A DNA stretch of 64,000 nucleotides from Sebastes aleutianus (lineage: Eukaryota > Chordata > Actinopteri > Perciformes > Sebastidae), in assembly GCA_916700875.1 (NCBI GenBank), contig CAKAKS010000072.1, positions 36,400,320 to 36,464,319 on the forward strand, in the 5' to 3' direction. Shown in pieces: positions 10,881-21,170 of this stretch. A model generated the notes under the pieces. That model made no database searches. It was not told where the DNA came from and saw only the letters and a program-made list of their open reading frames with translations. How positions within the stretch are numbered: the first letter of the stretch is position 1; each line of letters starts with the position of its first letter. The translations under genes were made by a program, and so were the position numbers.

Positions 10881-11384
10881 AGGGCTGTCAATCAATTGAA
10901 ATATTGAATCGCAATTATTCACATGATTGTCTATGATTAATTGCAAATTAATCACAATTTTTTTTTATCTGTTCAAAATGTACCTTAAAGGAAGATTTGT
11001 CAAGTATTTCATACTCTTATCAACATGGGAGTGGGCAAATATGCTTGCTCTATGCAAATGTATGTATATATTTATTATTTTAAATCAATTAACAACACAA
11101 AACAATAACAAATATTGTCCATAAACCCTCACAGGTACTACATTTAGCATGAAAAATATGCTAAAATCATAACATGGCAAACTCGACACAACATGGAAGT
11201 GCAGAAGTGCCTTCACACATGGAGGCCAAAACAAAAAAACAAAAACAAAACTGACATGAGAGGAGTTTAACATCTGAATGATAATTGTAGTCCTTCTGTT
11301 TAAGATATTATTCAAATACTGTGCTTATTTTTTCACATTTTCTTTAACTTTCTCAGTGATGTTGTAATTATGCTTAACAGCCCT
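10881..11384 (+). mobile_element. Chimeric hAT MITE with captured local sequence
   Basis: The left end reads AGGGCTGTCAATCAATTG and the right end TTAACAGCCCT. The left 315 bp is standard family sequence. From about 11196 to 11371 the interior is instead a copy of the jag1-upstream tandem unit (ATGGAAGTGCAGAAGTGCC...TTTCTCAGTGATGTTGTAAT), followed directly by the right terminus. The flanks ATTTTTAT and ATATTTAT resemble an eroded 8-bp duplication. Confidence 0.75.
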
Positions 11385-12330
11385 AATATTTATATCCCAT
11401 TTTTGTTGTTTTTTATGTGGGGGTTGGTTGCAGGTTTGTTGGTTTTTGGCATTTTTGTTTTGTCGATATATGAAGTGTGTATGTTGTGGGTTGATATATA
11501 TTAAGAAAATGAAAAGAATCTTTAAAAACATCTTTCAGCACAAAATAATAAATATAGATTTTTTGGGGACTTTCACAACCACAACAATAAATGTATGAAA
11601 CAAATGAATAAAGGTCCTTATTTCAGTGTCCTGTGTGTGAACAACTTTCAAAATAAAAGCCCTCATTTGTGTAACAAGTCATCCACAGATTCCTGCAGTT
11701 ACTGTCAAATAACCACCTGATGATGTCACATCACCACCACCTTCATCACTACCACAGTCACCATCATCATCATCATCTAGGTTTATCACCACTTCCATGA
11801 ACACACTTTTATAAGCTTTCTTATTTATTTAACACATTTATTCTGTATTTGATGTCTTTTTACTTTTTATGCTTCTCATTCTGAACTTAAAACATTAATT
11901 TTGTTTATTCTTACCTCCACAACAGTTCCCCATAATATATAATCCTTTATTCATTATAATTGTTTGGCTGATCAGCAGCAGAATAAGATTCAGGTATTCA
12001 GAAAACAAACATTATTACGTGCAAACATCATGATCCTTACAGAGTATTTCTGTTCCAGCAGAGTGATCAAAGCAAATACTAAGAGACGGTGAAAGATATA
12101 CAGAATATTTATATTTTCAATATTTTATTTTATATTTAACTATTTTTACGTATTTATTTGAAATGATGTAAAGATAGCAAAAATGGGAGGTCACTAAATG
12201 TGTGGACCAAAAACTACGAAATGTACAGATATACATGTAAAATATATTCATCCTCGACAAAAATGCAAACTGTATGATATAAAACATGAGATTATAATAA
12301 AGGATTGTGTAAATCTATAGAGGGAAGTAT
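11385..12330. other. AT-rich intergenic stretch, no gene seen
   Basis: Contains a short CATCATCAT run at about 11760 and several low-complexity AT stretches. I recognise no coding or RNA gene. Confidence 0.5.
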
Positions 12331-12399
12331 CTGAATGTGCCAAACGTGGGGAGTGGAGGAATGAAAGGAGGCGGTGGAGGGGCTGATGGGAGGAGGGGG

Positions 12400-12560
12400 A
12401 GGCGGTTGAGGTGGTTGATGTTTCTTCATGAAATAGAGCCTGAGCGACAGAACAAAGGTGGCCTCCTCTTTATTCTCAAATTAGAGCAGCTGGGCTCTTT
12501 TCCCTTGAGGAGCCCCATGAATAGATTATTGGACTGCTGTCACTGAAAGAGAGACAAAAC
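12400..12560. promoter_or_regulatory. Candidate conserved noncoding element
   Basis: Non-repetitive, balanced composition with sharp edges against AT-rich flanks. It contains CAGCTGGGCTC and CCCCATGAATAGATTATTGG, the kind of homeobox and E-box rich text seen in vertebrate enhancers. It lies about 2.7 kb upstream of jag1 exon 1. This is inference only. Confidence 0.2.
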
Positions 12561-12939
12561 ACTCCCCCCTCCTCCCTCACCCCCCCACACCCTAACCACC
12601 AGCCCCGCCCCCAACCCCCTCTGCTGCTGTGATGATCGGACGGACCCCCGACACCCCTGAAATCACAAGGACCTGATGTGGACCAGGTTTGAGGTCCAGA
12701 AATTCCCAGTCAGCATCAATTCTGAACTGGGTCTCTGGTCTACAGACTCCGCTGACATTTTTCTATTTTGGCTGCAGATGGATGCACGATAAATAAAAAT
12801 ATAATAAAAAATTTAATTAATAATTAATAAAATAATAATAAAATTATAAAAAATCTCATCGCCCACATGTTTCCACTCTGATTCTACTGTTGACGATGAA
12901 CTCAGGCTATTAAATAGACGTTATCAGTCGCTATACGCC

Positions 12940-13185
12940 TCATAGACCTGGGTCAGTAGGGGCCTACTACACCCACTAGTAGATTTTATCATCTATTCAC
13001 ATGGTAGATCACCGAAAGAAGGTATACTGTAGTAATAATGACAGGAGCAGAAGCGAAAGTCAGGCGCTGTCGTATAGTCTGTGTGACTTTCACCCAGGAG
13101 ACTGGAGTTCGCATCCCATGTGAAACTAACAATGTGTAGTTATTTTACCCCAAAACACAATGTTTTTCCCAAAACTTAACCATGT
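12940..13185. repeat. Interspersed repeat (GGGTCAGTAGGGGCCTACTA family), left part
   Basis: Shares GGGTCAGTAGGGGCCTACTA with an inverted copy near 35606-35640, and a GACTTTCACCCAGGAGACTGG block with the inverted copy at about 52050-52085. The block GGAGTTCGCATCCC resembles a Pol III B box, so a tRNA-derived SINE is possible. Confidence 0.55.
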
Positions 13186-13540
13186 GTAGTTTTGTTGCCT
13201 AAACCTAAAGAAGTTATAGTTTTGTTGCCTAAACCTAAAGAAGTTATAGTTTTGTTGCCTAAACCTAAAGAAGTTATAGTCTTGTTACCTAAACCTAAAG
13301 AAGTTATAGTTTTGTTGCCTAAACCTAAAGAAGTTATAGTTTTGTTGCCTAAACCTAAAGAAGTTATAGTCTTGTTACCTAAACCTAAAGAAGTTATAGT
13401 TTTCTTGCCTCAACCCAAAGAAGTTATAGTTTTGTTGCCTCAACCCAAAGAAGTTAGTTTTGTTGCCTAAACCTAAAGAAGTTATTGTTTTTTTTGCCTA
13501 AACCTAAAGAAGTTGTAGTTTTGTTGCCTAAACCTAAATA
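13186..13540. repeat. 30-bp minisatellite, about 12 copies
   Basis: The unit is TTTTGTTGCCTAAACCTAAAG followed by AAGTTATAG. Most copies are identical or differ at one to three bases (CTTGTTACCT, CTCAACCCAAAG variants). It is a tandem expansion of one segment of the surrounding repeat family. Because 30 is divisible by three it produces an artificial open frame. Confidence 0.95.
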
Positions 13541-14361
13541 TCACCCAGCTGTCTCCCTCGCTGTATGTTTCTCTGCATAGAACAGTAGTTGTAGTATAAA
13601 AGTAAACCCACACACTGTAAAAACTCTAACTCGTATTTGTTGGCATAGAAAAGCGTTTCAAGTTGTTAAGACTTTGAAATATACGTTATTAACATTTGAG
13701 TCAAACATATAAGTCAGTCCAGCAAATCAGACATTAAGTTGGCGTCAAAACCATTAAATGAGTTCATAATACTTCTATCTTTCAGTTGTGAACACAAACT
13801 GTAGGTTGTGAGTCAACACAAGGGGCGAAAGTTCAGATAACTCTCGTGTCTTTGTTGTGAATGGAGGGAAAGACAACTTTCAGAGTTGAAGTTTGAAGTA
13901 CTCCGCCCCCCAGTCAGTCTGTCTGCACCGGAGCTCCAGTCTGTCTGATCGGAGCTCCAGGCTGACTCCACACAGGTAAGATTAACTTATTTTTCGTTTG
14001 ATATAGTTGAAATTGTGTCATATTTGTATTCAGAGTTATATGGTGTGATACATTAACAGATACGGTAGATATTACCATGACAACAGTTAACGTAAACACT
14101 AGTAACGTTAGCTTAGTTAAGGACAGCTAGCAACTAGCTGATGCTAGCGAGGCTTGTATGGACAAGAAGCTTTCAAACAGGGAGGACGATGTTTCTGACT
14201 GGTTAGTCTGAATGCTATTAATGTGTTGTAACGTCACGGTAACGTGTTGTTACAGTATTACAGTTAGAGGGGTAGTTAGCTGCGTCCACATGTCAACGGC
14301 TAAACTGCGCTAACCGTTAAGCTGTTAATGCTAACGGGACATTGTGGTGACTTCTAGACGG

Positions 14362-15250
14362 TGTTGGTGAGTAACGGTAGTGTTGGTGAGTAACGGTAGT
14401 GTTGGTGAGTAACGGTAGTGTTGGTGAGTAACTGGTTGTAACTGTAGTGTTGGTGAGTAACTGTAGTGTTGGTGAGTAACTGTAGTGTTGGTGAGTAACG
14501 GTAGTGTTGGTGAGTAACGGTAGTGTTGGTGAGTAACTGGTTGTAACTGTAGTGTTGGTGAGTAACTGTAGTGTTGGTGAGTAACTGTAGTGTTGGTGAG
14601 TAACGGTAGTGTTGGTGAGTAACGGTAGTGTTGGTGAGTAACTGTAGTGTTGGTGAGTAACTGTAGTGTTGGTGAGTAACGGTAGTGTTGGTGAGTAACG
14701 GTAGTGTTGGTGAGTAACTGGTTGTAACTGTAGTGTTGGTGAGTAACTGTAGTGTTGGTGAGTAACGGTAGTGTTGGTGAGTAACTGGTTGTAACTGTAG
14801 TGTTGGTGAGTAACTGTAGTGTTGGTGAGTAACGGTAGTGTTGGTGAGTAACGGTAGTGTTGGTGAGTAACGGTAGTGTTGGTGAGTAACGGTAGTGTTG
14901 GTGAGTAACTGTAGTGTTGGTGAGTAACGGTAGTGTTGGTGAGTAACGGTAGTGTTGGTGAGTAACTGTAGTGTTGGTGAGTAACGGTAGTGTTGGTGAG
15001 TAACGGTAGTGTTGGTGAGTAACGGTAGTGTTGGTGAGTAACTGGTTGTAACTGTAGTGTTGGTGAGTAACTGTAGTGTTGGTGAGTAACGGTAGTGTTG
15101 GTGAGTAACGGTAGTGTTGGTGAGTAACGGTAGTGTTGGTGAGTAACGGTAGTGTAGGTGAGTAACGGTAGTGTTGGTGAGTAACGGTAGTGTTGGTGAG
15201 TAACGGTAGTGTTGGTGAGTAACGGTAGTGTAGGTGAGTAACGGTAGCGT
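14362..15250 (+). repeat. 19-bp minisatellite, about 44 copies, each with a 5' splice-site consensus
   Basis: The unit is CGGTAGTGTTGGTGAGTAA, with CTGTAG- variants and five longer units that carry an extra CTGGTTGTAA. By eye I count about 44 copies of GGTGAGTAA. On the gene's sense strand every unit contains G|GTGAGTAA, close to the vertebrate donor consensus. The array lies in the intron between the putative noncoding exon (ending 13975) and the exon starting 15891. Confidence 0.95.
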
Positions 15251-15432
15251 TGTTGTTTGAACTAAAGTATACGTTAGTTAACTGAATGCTTCGTGTCTTA
15301 ACTAGAAAGCCACTAGGAGAGTTTAGACCTCCTCAAGGACAAAGGCCCGTCGCCCGTAGCGGCCACAGTCAAGTCCGTCCGCCCGTCTTCCGTCCCCCTC
15401 CGGTTAACACTGTTAGCTCTCTCAGCACTATT

Positions 15433-15530
15433 GCCTCAGATGCACTGACACAACGGGCCGATGGTCGACCGACGGACAGTTTGGGGCCGTCGGTGAGCGT
15501 CCGTCGGCCTTGTTTTTACGGTGTGCCCCA
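15433..15530 (+). repeat. Fragment of the GACACACCAAGCC MITE family
   Basis: Contains CACTGACACAACGGGCCGA and GTCGGTGAGCGTCCGTCGGC, matching the left part of the full copy at 33152-33678. Confidence 0.55.
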
Positions 15531-16020
15531 CAATTAGCTCTGTTAGCACCGTTAGCCCGGCTAGCCGCCGCCATTTCGGCTCTGCACCTCCATGTTTGCT
15601 TGTGAGGTCAGAGTGGAGGAGTGGAGGAGTGGAGAGCCATGTGCAGACTCTTTGCATAAGCTATTCTAAAAATTATAACTTCATAACTTCAAATGAATGG
15701 GACAGAATATTGTATTAAATTTGTCAAAATACTGTCAATTCCAGAGAGCAGTCTACTGTTTACAATTACATTAAATTGATATGTTTAAAACTTATTAAGA
15801 ACCTGTTTGAGCGAAATTAACCACATCATTAATTATTCTACCACTGCCTGCTTTGCTAATTTCCAGCAAATTGTCACCTTTGTCTTTCAGATTGAAATGA
15901 ATGCAGTCACAGAAACTTTTCCGGATTTTGCTGCTTTGGTCCATTGGTGGAATTATGGACAATGAGGTTTGAGTGAAAACACACTTTTTTCAATAAGACT
16001 GAGCAAAAAATGTGCTTCTC

Positions 16021-16293
16021 ATGCTGTCCACAAAACACCAGCAGATGATGGCATGCCAATTTGATAACCAAAGTCTTTTCAAGCCAGTGTTACATGTGGA
16101 GAAAGTAACTGACATCAAAACACCTTCTTTGGATGATGTCCTTTTGCATTTTAGGTCTTTCAAGCTTGTGGAGAACATCTATGCAGACACTGAGATTTTC
16201 GATCCTGAGGCTCTCAACAACCATCATCCATTGACTGCATACACAGTGGGAGGGAAGATACTGGTGACCCCAAAAGTGTGCCTGCTGCATTGA
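16021..16293 (+). CDS. Uncharacterised 90-codon ORF upstream of the SAMD3-like frame
   Basis: The frame starts with ATG at 16021 (MLSTKHQQMMACQFDNQSLF) and runs through LHVEKVTDIKTPSLDDV and ADTEIFDPEALNNHHPLTAY to a TGA at 16291-16293. Composition and hydrophobic spacing look like real protein, but I recognise no family. It lies in an exon whose acceptor is probably TTTCAG at 15890 and whose donor is AATG|GTGAGT at 16307/16308, so the stop falls 14 bp before the splice. It could be an upstream ORF, the C-terminal end of a different cargo protein, or an exon frameshifted by decay. It is not in frame with the downstream SAMD3-like exons. Confidence 0.35.
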   Translation: MLSTKHQQMMACQFDNQSLFKPVLHVEKVTDIKTPSLDDVLLHFRSFKLVENIYADTEIFDPEALNNHHPLTAYTVGGKILVTPKVCLLH

Positions 16294-16304
16294 AGGGACG
16301 CAGA

Positions 16305-18812
16305 ATGGTGAGTATACTGATTACTCTTCATAGATTGAGTCTGTTGCTTCTGCTCTCGTCAATAGGCACCCCTGTCTTCAAGAACCGGGCAGTGTAACGG
16401 GGTATGATGGATGGAAAATGAGCATAAAATACAAACTTGGTAATTACAGGTCCAAGCTACGTAACGCAGGCTGCATTGAGGTCAGCATTAACCGGAGAAG
16501 AAGCGGTGAAGATGATGGTGCAGGTCCTTCTTTGAAGAGAGCAAAGCGAGGGGAGATTAACTATGTTCCTGACCACCCAGATACCCATACTGATGACTTG
16601 CTGGAGGAGGAAAGACTAGCTCTGGTTGAGGAGTTAAAGAAGAGGAATAAGAATGTTGCACTCATAAAGCAACAGATGGAGGTGACATTCTCCCTGAGGC
16701 GCAAGGAGATTGTGGAGCTAGTGCCTATGGTGTCAGAGGTTCAGGAGCGGTGGCCTGCTCTGTTTTACGAGGCAGAGGTAAGCAGCTGAGCAAATAATAT
16801 ATTATGTTGTGTTTCAGATTTAGTCTTTGCAAAATAAGAATCTGAAGTTGTTTACTTCCGTTAACCCTCATCCTACCAACTGGGGTACTGGCAGACCCCA
16901 AAGGTATACTTTTTGTCATATCTCACATGCTTTGTTCTATCATTTAAATTTTTCATCACTTTGTCAATCAATTTGTTCCTTATGACTTCATATCATTGTT
17001 TTCTGTTTTAATTAGTGATTTTTAAAAATACCAATGTATTGGGGTCCTGGGGGTCCCACCAAAAGCACCCAATTGCAGCCTATGCAGTTAAAATAGGTAA
17101 AATATAATAGATAAATCAAATGTTTGCCATGGGTCCTAATTTATTATTAGTGTAATTAATGTCATCCTTCAGATGACATTAATTACACACAATAATGTTT
17201 TGAGATGGCATAAGTTAACATGGTGCTATGATGGTGGTTTCTTACAGTAGATTATTCTTGTGGTCCCCAGGATGAGGGTTAATAAAATACATATTTTAAC
17301 ATGAGGATGATGTTGAAATTGTATTGACTTTGTATTTGACATTTACATTTGCTGTTCTGTTCTTCAACAGATCAGGGAAGAGTTTCTTCGGATCACCAAC
17401 AAGGACCTAATAGACAACTTCGGAGCAGCCATTAATCAGCACACTCCTAGGCTCCTTAAACTCTATCGGGCTAGGCGGACAGCTTTCCCGCCTGAGATGG
17501 ATCAACTCCTTAACAGACTGGATGAAGAGGTGAATTTTTAGACTTAATAATCTCATTATTCTTGACATTATGGAAATAAATGTATAAAAAGGATTTTTTT
17601 TAATTTTTTATAAAGCTGCACTAATCAATATTTTTAAATAAACAATGGGTCAAATTTAAGGTGTTGCTCATAGTGACAAACCATCAGAATAACCCCACTG
17701 TACACTACCTAAGGGACAGACAAAGATAGTGACAAGGTGGTGAAGAAAGTGGAACACCTAACAGCTAAAAAGACAGCTATTTATATCAGTTAAAAGGAGT
17801 AAATCTTAGACTTTCATTCAACAGGTATTTGCTGGATGTGGAAGAGGACAGCTGTTTGCCACGTAATCAACCTTATAAGGCCATAATATATCAAGTGTGT
17901 GATTGTTTCAGTCTGTTGAGTCCTGCACCTAAGTGGGCAAAATAAATAAAAAAATAAATGCAGCTTTAACACAAACTGGGAAGCATGTTTCCATGTTTGT
18001 TCTTAGCTTTCTTCATGTTAGTTACATCTTGGTGTAATTTTTCTCCCAACCCTTTATGTTTCAGACATCTGACATCACAGCACATCGACACACTGCAGCC
18101 TTGAAGGGCCTCCCCTTGTATCTCCGTGACAGTCATGAGAAGCTCTTCAGGAACTGTCTGGTGAGTGGTTATTAGTAGAAAAAGTAAATATTTATTATTA
18201 TTCTGTTATTAAAAATAGACTCTCTTTGACTTCAACCTTTGCCTCTCTGCCATTTTGTCCCATTCTAGTCTATCCATCCCAGTGTCCTCCTTGTTTTCTT
18301 TATCTGTCCCAATGCCCACAGCGTCTTCAAGAGTTGTACTTTGCTGGCTATTACTTGATGTAATTTCTTTCATGTATATGGGGGTTAAATCTTTGGTTGC
18401 GGGGTATGAGATGGAAATATTTAACCCTAAGAGGATTCCTTAGGTTGTCTAGTTTTATATGAGACAGTATCTTCACTCATTTTCTGTCTGTCATCACAAG
18501 GCCACTGACCCAGAAGAGGAGCAGACGAAGGGCCTCATCGTGGGTATCCTCACTGTGTTGGAGGATGATGACAGTTTAGCTCCTGCAACAGTCATTAATG
18601 TTGCTGTTGTTGTAGAAGAAGACATCGTCCTCCAGGATCTCCCTGACCTGCCAACGGCTTTTGCTTACCTCTTTGGGCTGATCTACGCTTTAAACCTCCA
18701 GTACCCAAAAGAACTGAGGTACACATTCGAAACCATTCAGAAAGTTTTCATGGAACTTGGAACTGATCTCTCTGCAAGGGTCCGATCCTTCAAAAACAAA
18801 CTCCTTCAGTGA
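16305..18812 (+). CDS. SAMD3-like protein, C-terminal part, 337 codons in spliced form
   Basis: Four exons join in phase 0 with no stop: 16334-16777, 17371-17529, 18065-18160 and 18501-18812. Donors are GAG|GTAAGC, GAG|GTGAAT and CTG|GTGAGT; acceptors end TAG, CAG, CAG and AAG. An ATG that forms the last three bases of the preceding exon (16305-16307) would start the frame as M|IESVASALVNRHPCLQEP. The motif VASALVNRHPCL...YDGWKMSIKYKLGNYRSKL, the MEVTFSLRR segment, ERWPALFYE, ALKGLPLYLRD and the C-terminal YALNLQYPKELRYTFETIQK...LKNKLLQ-like tail match the large SAMD3-like family of fishes. Members usually have an N-terminal part (PB1-like domain and linker) of 200 or more residues, which is absent here. 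Molecular function is unknown. It lies inside the CACTG-terminated element. Confidence 0.7.
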
Positions 18813-19618
18813 ATCCACCGAGTTAGCTGATAATGTTGGGTCTGGGACAGGTTTGAATTGCAGAGGTTCCTGTTGCCCCTTGTTAGAATGATGTAAATCT
18901 CCGTTGCCTGAGATGGATCCCCCTCTACCTCTTCTGCTTTTAAGTTCACTCTCTCCACCTCTCCTCTCCCTTTTCCCGTTTCTCCATTTCTCTCGCCATC
19001 TTCTTTCCTCTCTCAATCGGTCACCTTAACTTGTCTAACTTTCTTACTTAATTTGCATATTCTCCCGTTCTCACTCAAATTCTGACCTCTAAAACTCTCC
19101 CCTTCTGTCAAGCCAACACGATAACTGTCTCTCTGCAACTCACAAACTCTTATCTACCTCTAACTCCTCTTCTATGTCTCCCTACCTGGCCATCTCTTGC
19201 GCTCCGACGTGCCTGAATGCTTTTATCCTATACATTTATCCTGCACCTTACTGGATATTGTTAACCACGTTACTTATGTTAAGATTGAATAGTGTGTAAA
19301 TTGATGACACACACAATTGGGCTACCTTGGTATTTTATTGTTAAACAGTTTTATTAGATTGACAGTTCTGGCAAGTTCCATTTCAACCCATGAGCTACTT
19401 CTTGTGGTAACTCTGAATCTTCTTATGTTTTGTATTTTATCATGGTTTATTACACGGCGTTGTTGAATACTCGATTCTGATTGGTCAATCACGGCGTTCT
19501 GCGGTCTGTTATTTCTTTATAGCAGACCGTTGCTATGGGCGCAGCTCTGATGTCAGACTCTGACAGTCTGTTTTGTGTCAAATTATTGATTTCTTCAGTA
19601 AGTAACTGTGTAATAAGC

Positions 19619-19724
19619 GGGATAATGTACAGCTAGTGGGTCATTGTTGTGAAAGAATCCCCTTCAGTGCGATGCCGCTCAACGTTCCTTTCACAACAAT
19701 GACCGGCTTGCTGTACATTATCCC
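19619..19724. repeat. Hairpin MITE fragment with 37-bp inverted arms
   Basis: The arms GGGATAATGTACAGC...GTTGTGAAAG (19619-19655) and CTTTCACAAC...GTACATTATCCC (19688-19724) are complementary except for about three positions. Upstream, TTGTTGAATACTCGATTCTG from about 19462 belongs to the same dispersed fish repeat. Confidence 0.85.
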
Positions 19725-20085
19725 TTACGTAGTCGAGTGTACTGTTTTTAGTAGTCTCACTGTCGAAGTGCTGACTTTTCCCTTTTAACTTTATCTTGCT
19801 AAGCTCACAACTGCTACCTCATTGTATTATGGTGTTCAATATGTGATTCATACTAGTATATCATGTTAAAACACAACTTAAGTGCTTCATGTTATTTAAG
19901 TGCTAAGACTGGGACAGTTGTGGGTCTCAGCAGTTACTTGGCCTTGTTCTAAAGGATTGGATAGGCTGTGTTTTAATGATTAAAAAAAGAAGTTTTGAAG
20001 GTAGATGTTGCATCTGTAATTATTTATACATTTGATGGGTAGTTATTGGTCCTAATTTATATATTTGACTTACCTTAACTGTTGC

Positions 20086-20445
20086 AGTGCACAATTTGAA
20101 GTTACTCTAACCTATTCCACTAAATTAACTCAACTGAAATTAAGTGGGTACTATTTACAGGTTTAAGTTACTGCAACTTGAGTTGAGTTAACAGAAGTAA
20201 GGATTCAAAGTTGTTACAATATGAAATTATAAGTTACTGCAACTTGAGTTGAGTTGACGGAAATAAGGATTCAAAGTTGTCACAATATGAAATTATAAGT
20301 TACTGCAACTTGAGTTGAGTTAACAGAAATGAAAATTGAAAGTTGAGCAAACTCAAAAGCAAAACTTAAAATGTTATGTTTAATTGCCCAACTTAAAATT
20401 CCTCTGAAGTTTGTTACCTTACAATTTTGAGTTCTGCTAGCTTTT
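20086..20445. repeat. Subterminal direct repeats of the CACTG element
   Basis: AAGTTACTGCAACTTGAGTTG recurs at about 20163, 20231 and 20295 with a spacing of about 67 bp, each followed by a GAAATAAGGATTCAAAGTTG-like block. A weaker related copy lies near 20098. Confidence 0.8.
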
Positions 20446-20825
20446 TTTTTTTTTACAGTGCATTACGAGGACAGCGGTGCGTCCAGTGAATGAATAACCA
20501 ACTCTGCTCTGTGAAGTCAGCTCCTCCTTCTGTGTGAAAACTTCCCACTCTCTCTGTCTCTGACCTCGAGGTCGACGGCGTGGGGAGGGAACGAGTGTTT
20601 CGAAACAAACTCCTCGAAACAACCACAAAGGTTCAACAGCGGCCAGCAACAGAATGACTCGTCTGATTTAACCACAGCAAACTGAAGACAGTCTGTCGGG
20701 CTAAGACTTAAGTCTCCCTCTTGTCTTTTTTTTGGTACTGGATACGTCTAGTGATATGCTACATTTTTATTATTGTCAACAAATTGTAGTATCATATCTA
20801 CTGACAAGTATTGTGTGTGTCTGAA

Positions 20826-21170
20826 TATACCTGTATTCACCCTCTGTCTGAAACGCTCCGATTTAGCGCCTGTCTCTTGAAGACCCCCTCCTGAAAAAGC
20901 CCAGTCTGCTTGTGAGAAAAATATGGTGCACCTTTACAGAGGTAGTTCTCAAGCTGTGGGCGATATATTCGAATGAGCCTGCATGTGACATAGGAAGGGG
21001 AGCCAAATCTGAATAGCTTGTTGAATCACATGTTTTCTGATTCAGACAGCCCGCAAAAAACTGACTGGGTTGTCTTATTTCACAGTTTGTGGGTTGGTAG
21101 GAACTCCAGATACCCAAATGTATGTACACAATCACTGCAAAAGTGAGTTTTTCATGTCCCCTTTTACCAT
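20826..21170. repeat. Interspersed DNA-element fragment
   Basis: Contains CTCTGTCTGAAACGCTCCGA, AAGACCCCCTCCTGAAAAAG and a right end CATGTCCCCTTT, segments of a teleost element that begins TTTAAAGGGGAC. A relative starts at about 54352. Confidence 0.5.

Larger units (their letters stand above)
13613..20460 (+). mobile_element. CACTG-terminated composite element (about 6.85 kb) carrying a spliced SAMD3-like gene
   Basis: The left end is CACTGTAAAAACTCTAACT; the right end is the inverse, TTTTTTTTTACAGTG. The shared terminus is CACTGTAAAAA, the form of EnSpm/CACTA-type ends. The dinucleotide CA flanks both sides (13611-13612 and 20461-20462), a possible 2-bp duplication, though a weak one. The right subterminal zone (about 20086-20445) holds repeated TTACTGCAACTTGAGTTGAG blocks. 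In between are a GC-rich putative promoter and noncoding exon (donor ACAG|GTAAGA at 13975/13976), the 19-bp minisatellite, a 90-codon ORF, a SAMD3-like gene of four exons and a hairpin MITE. No transposase is visible, so the element would be non-autonomous. That the two ends belong to one element is inference. Confidence 0.5.

Noticed and set aside
13192..13470. 92-codon frame with a 10-residue period (KPKEVIVLLP)
   Set aside because: It is the 30-bp minisatellite read in one frame. The period is a multiple of three, so the frame stays open without coding meaning.
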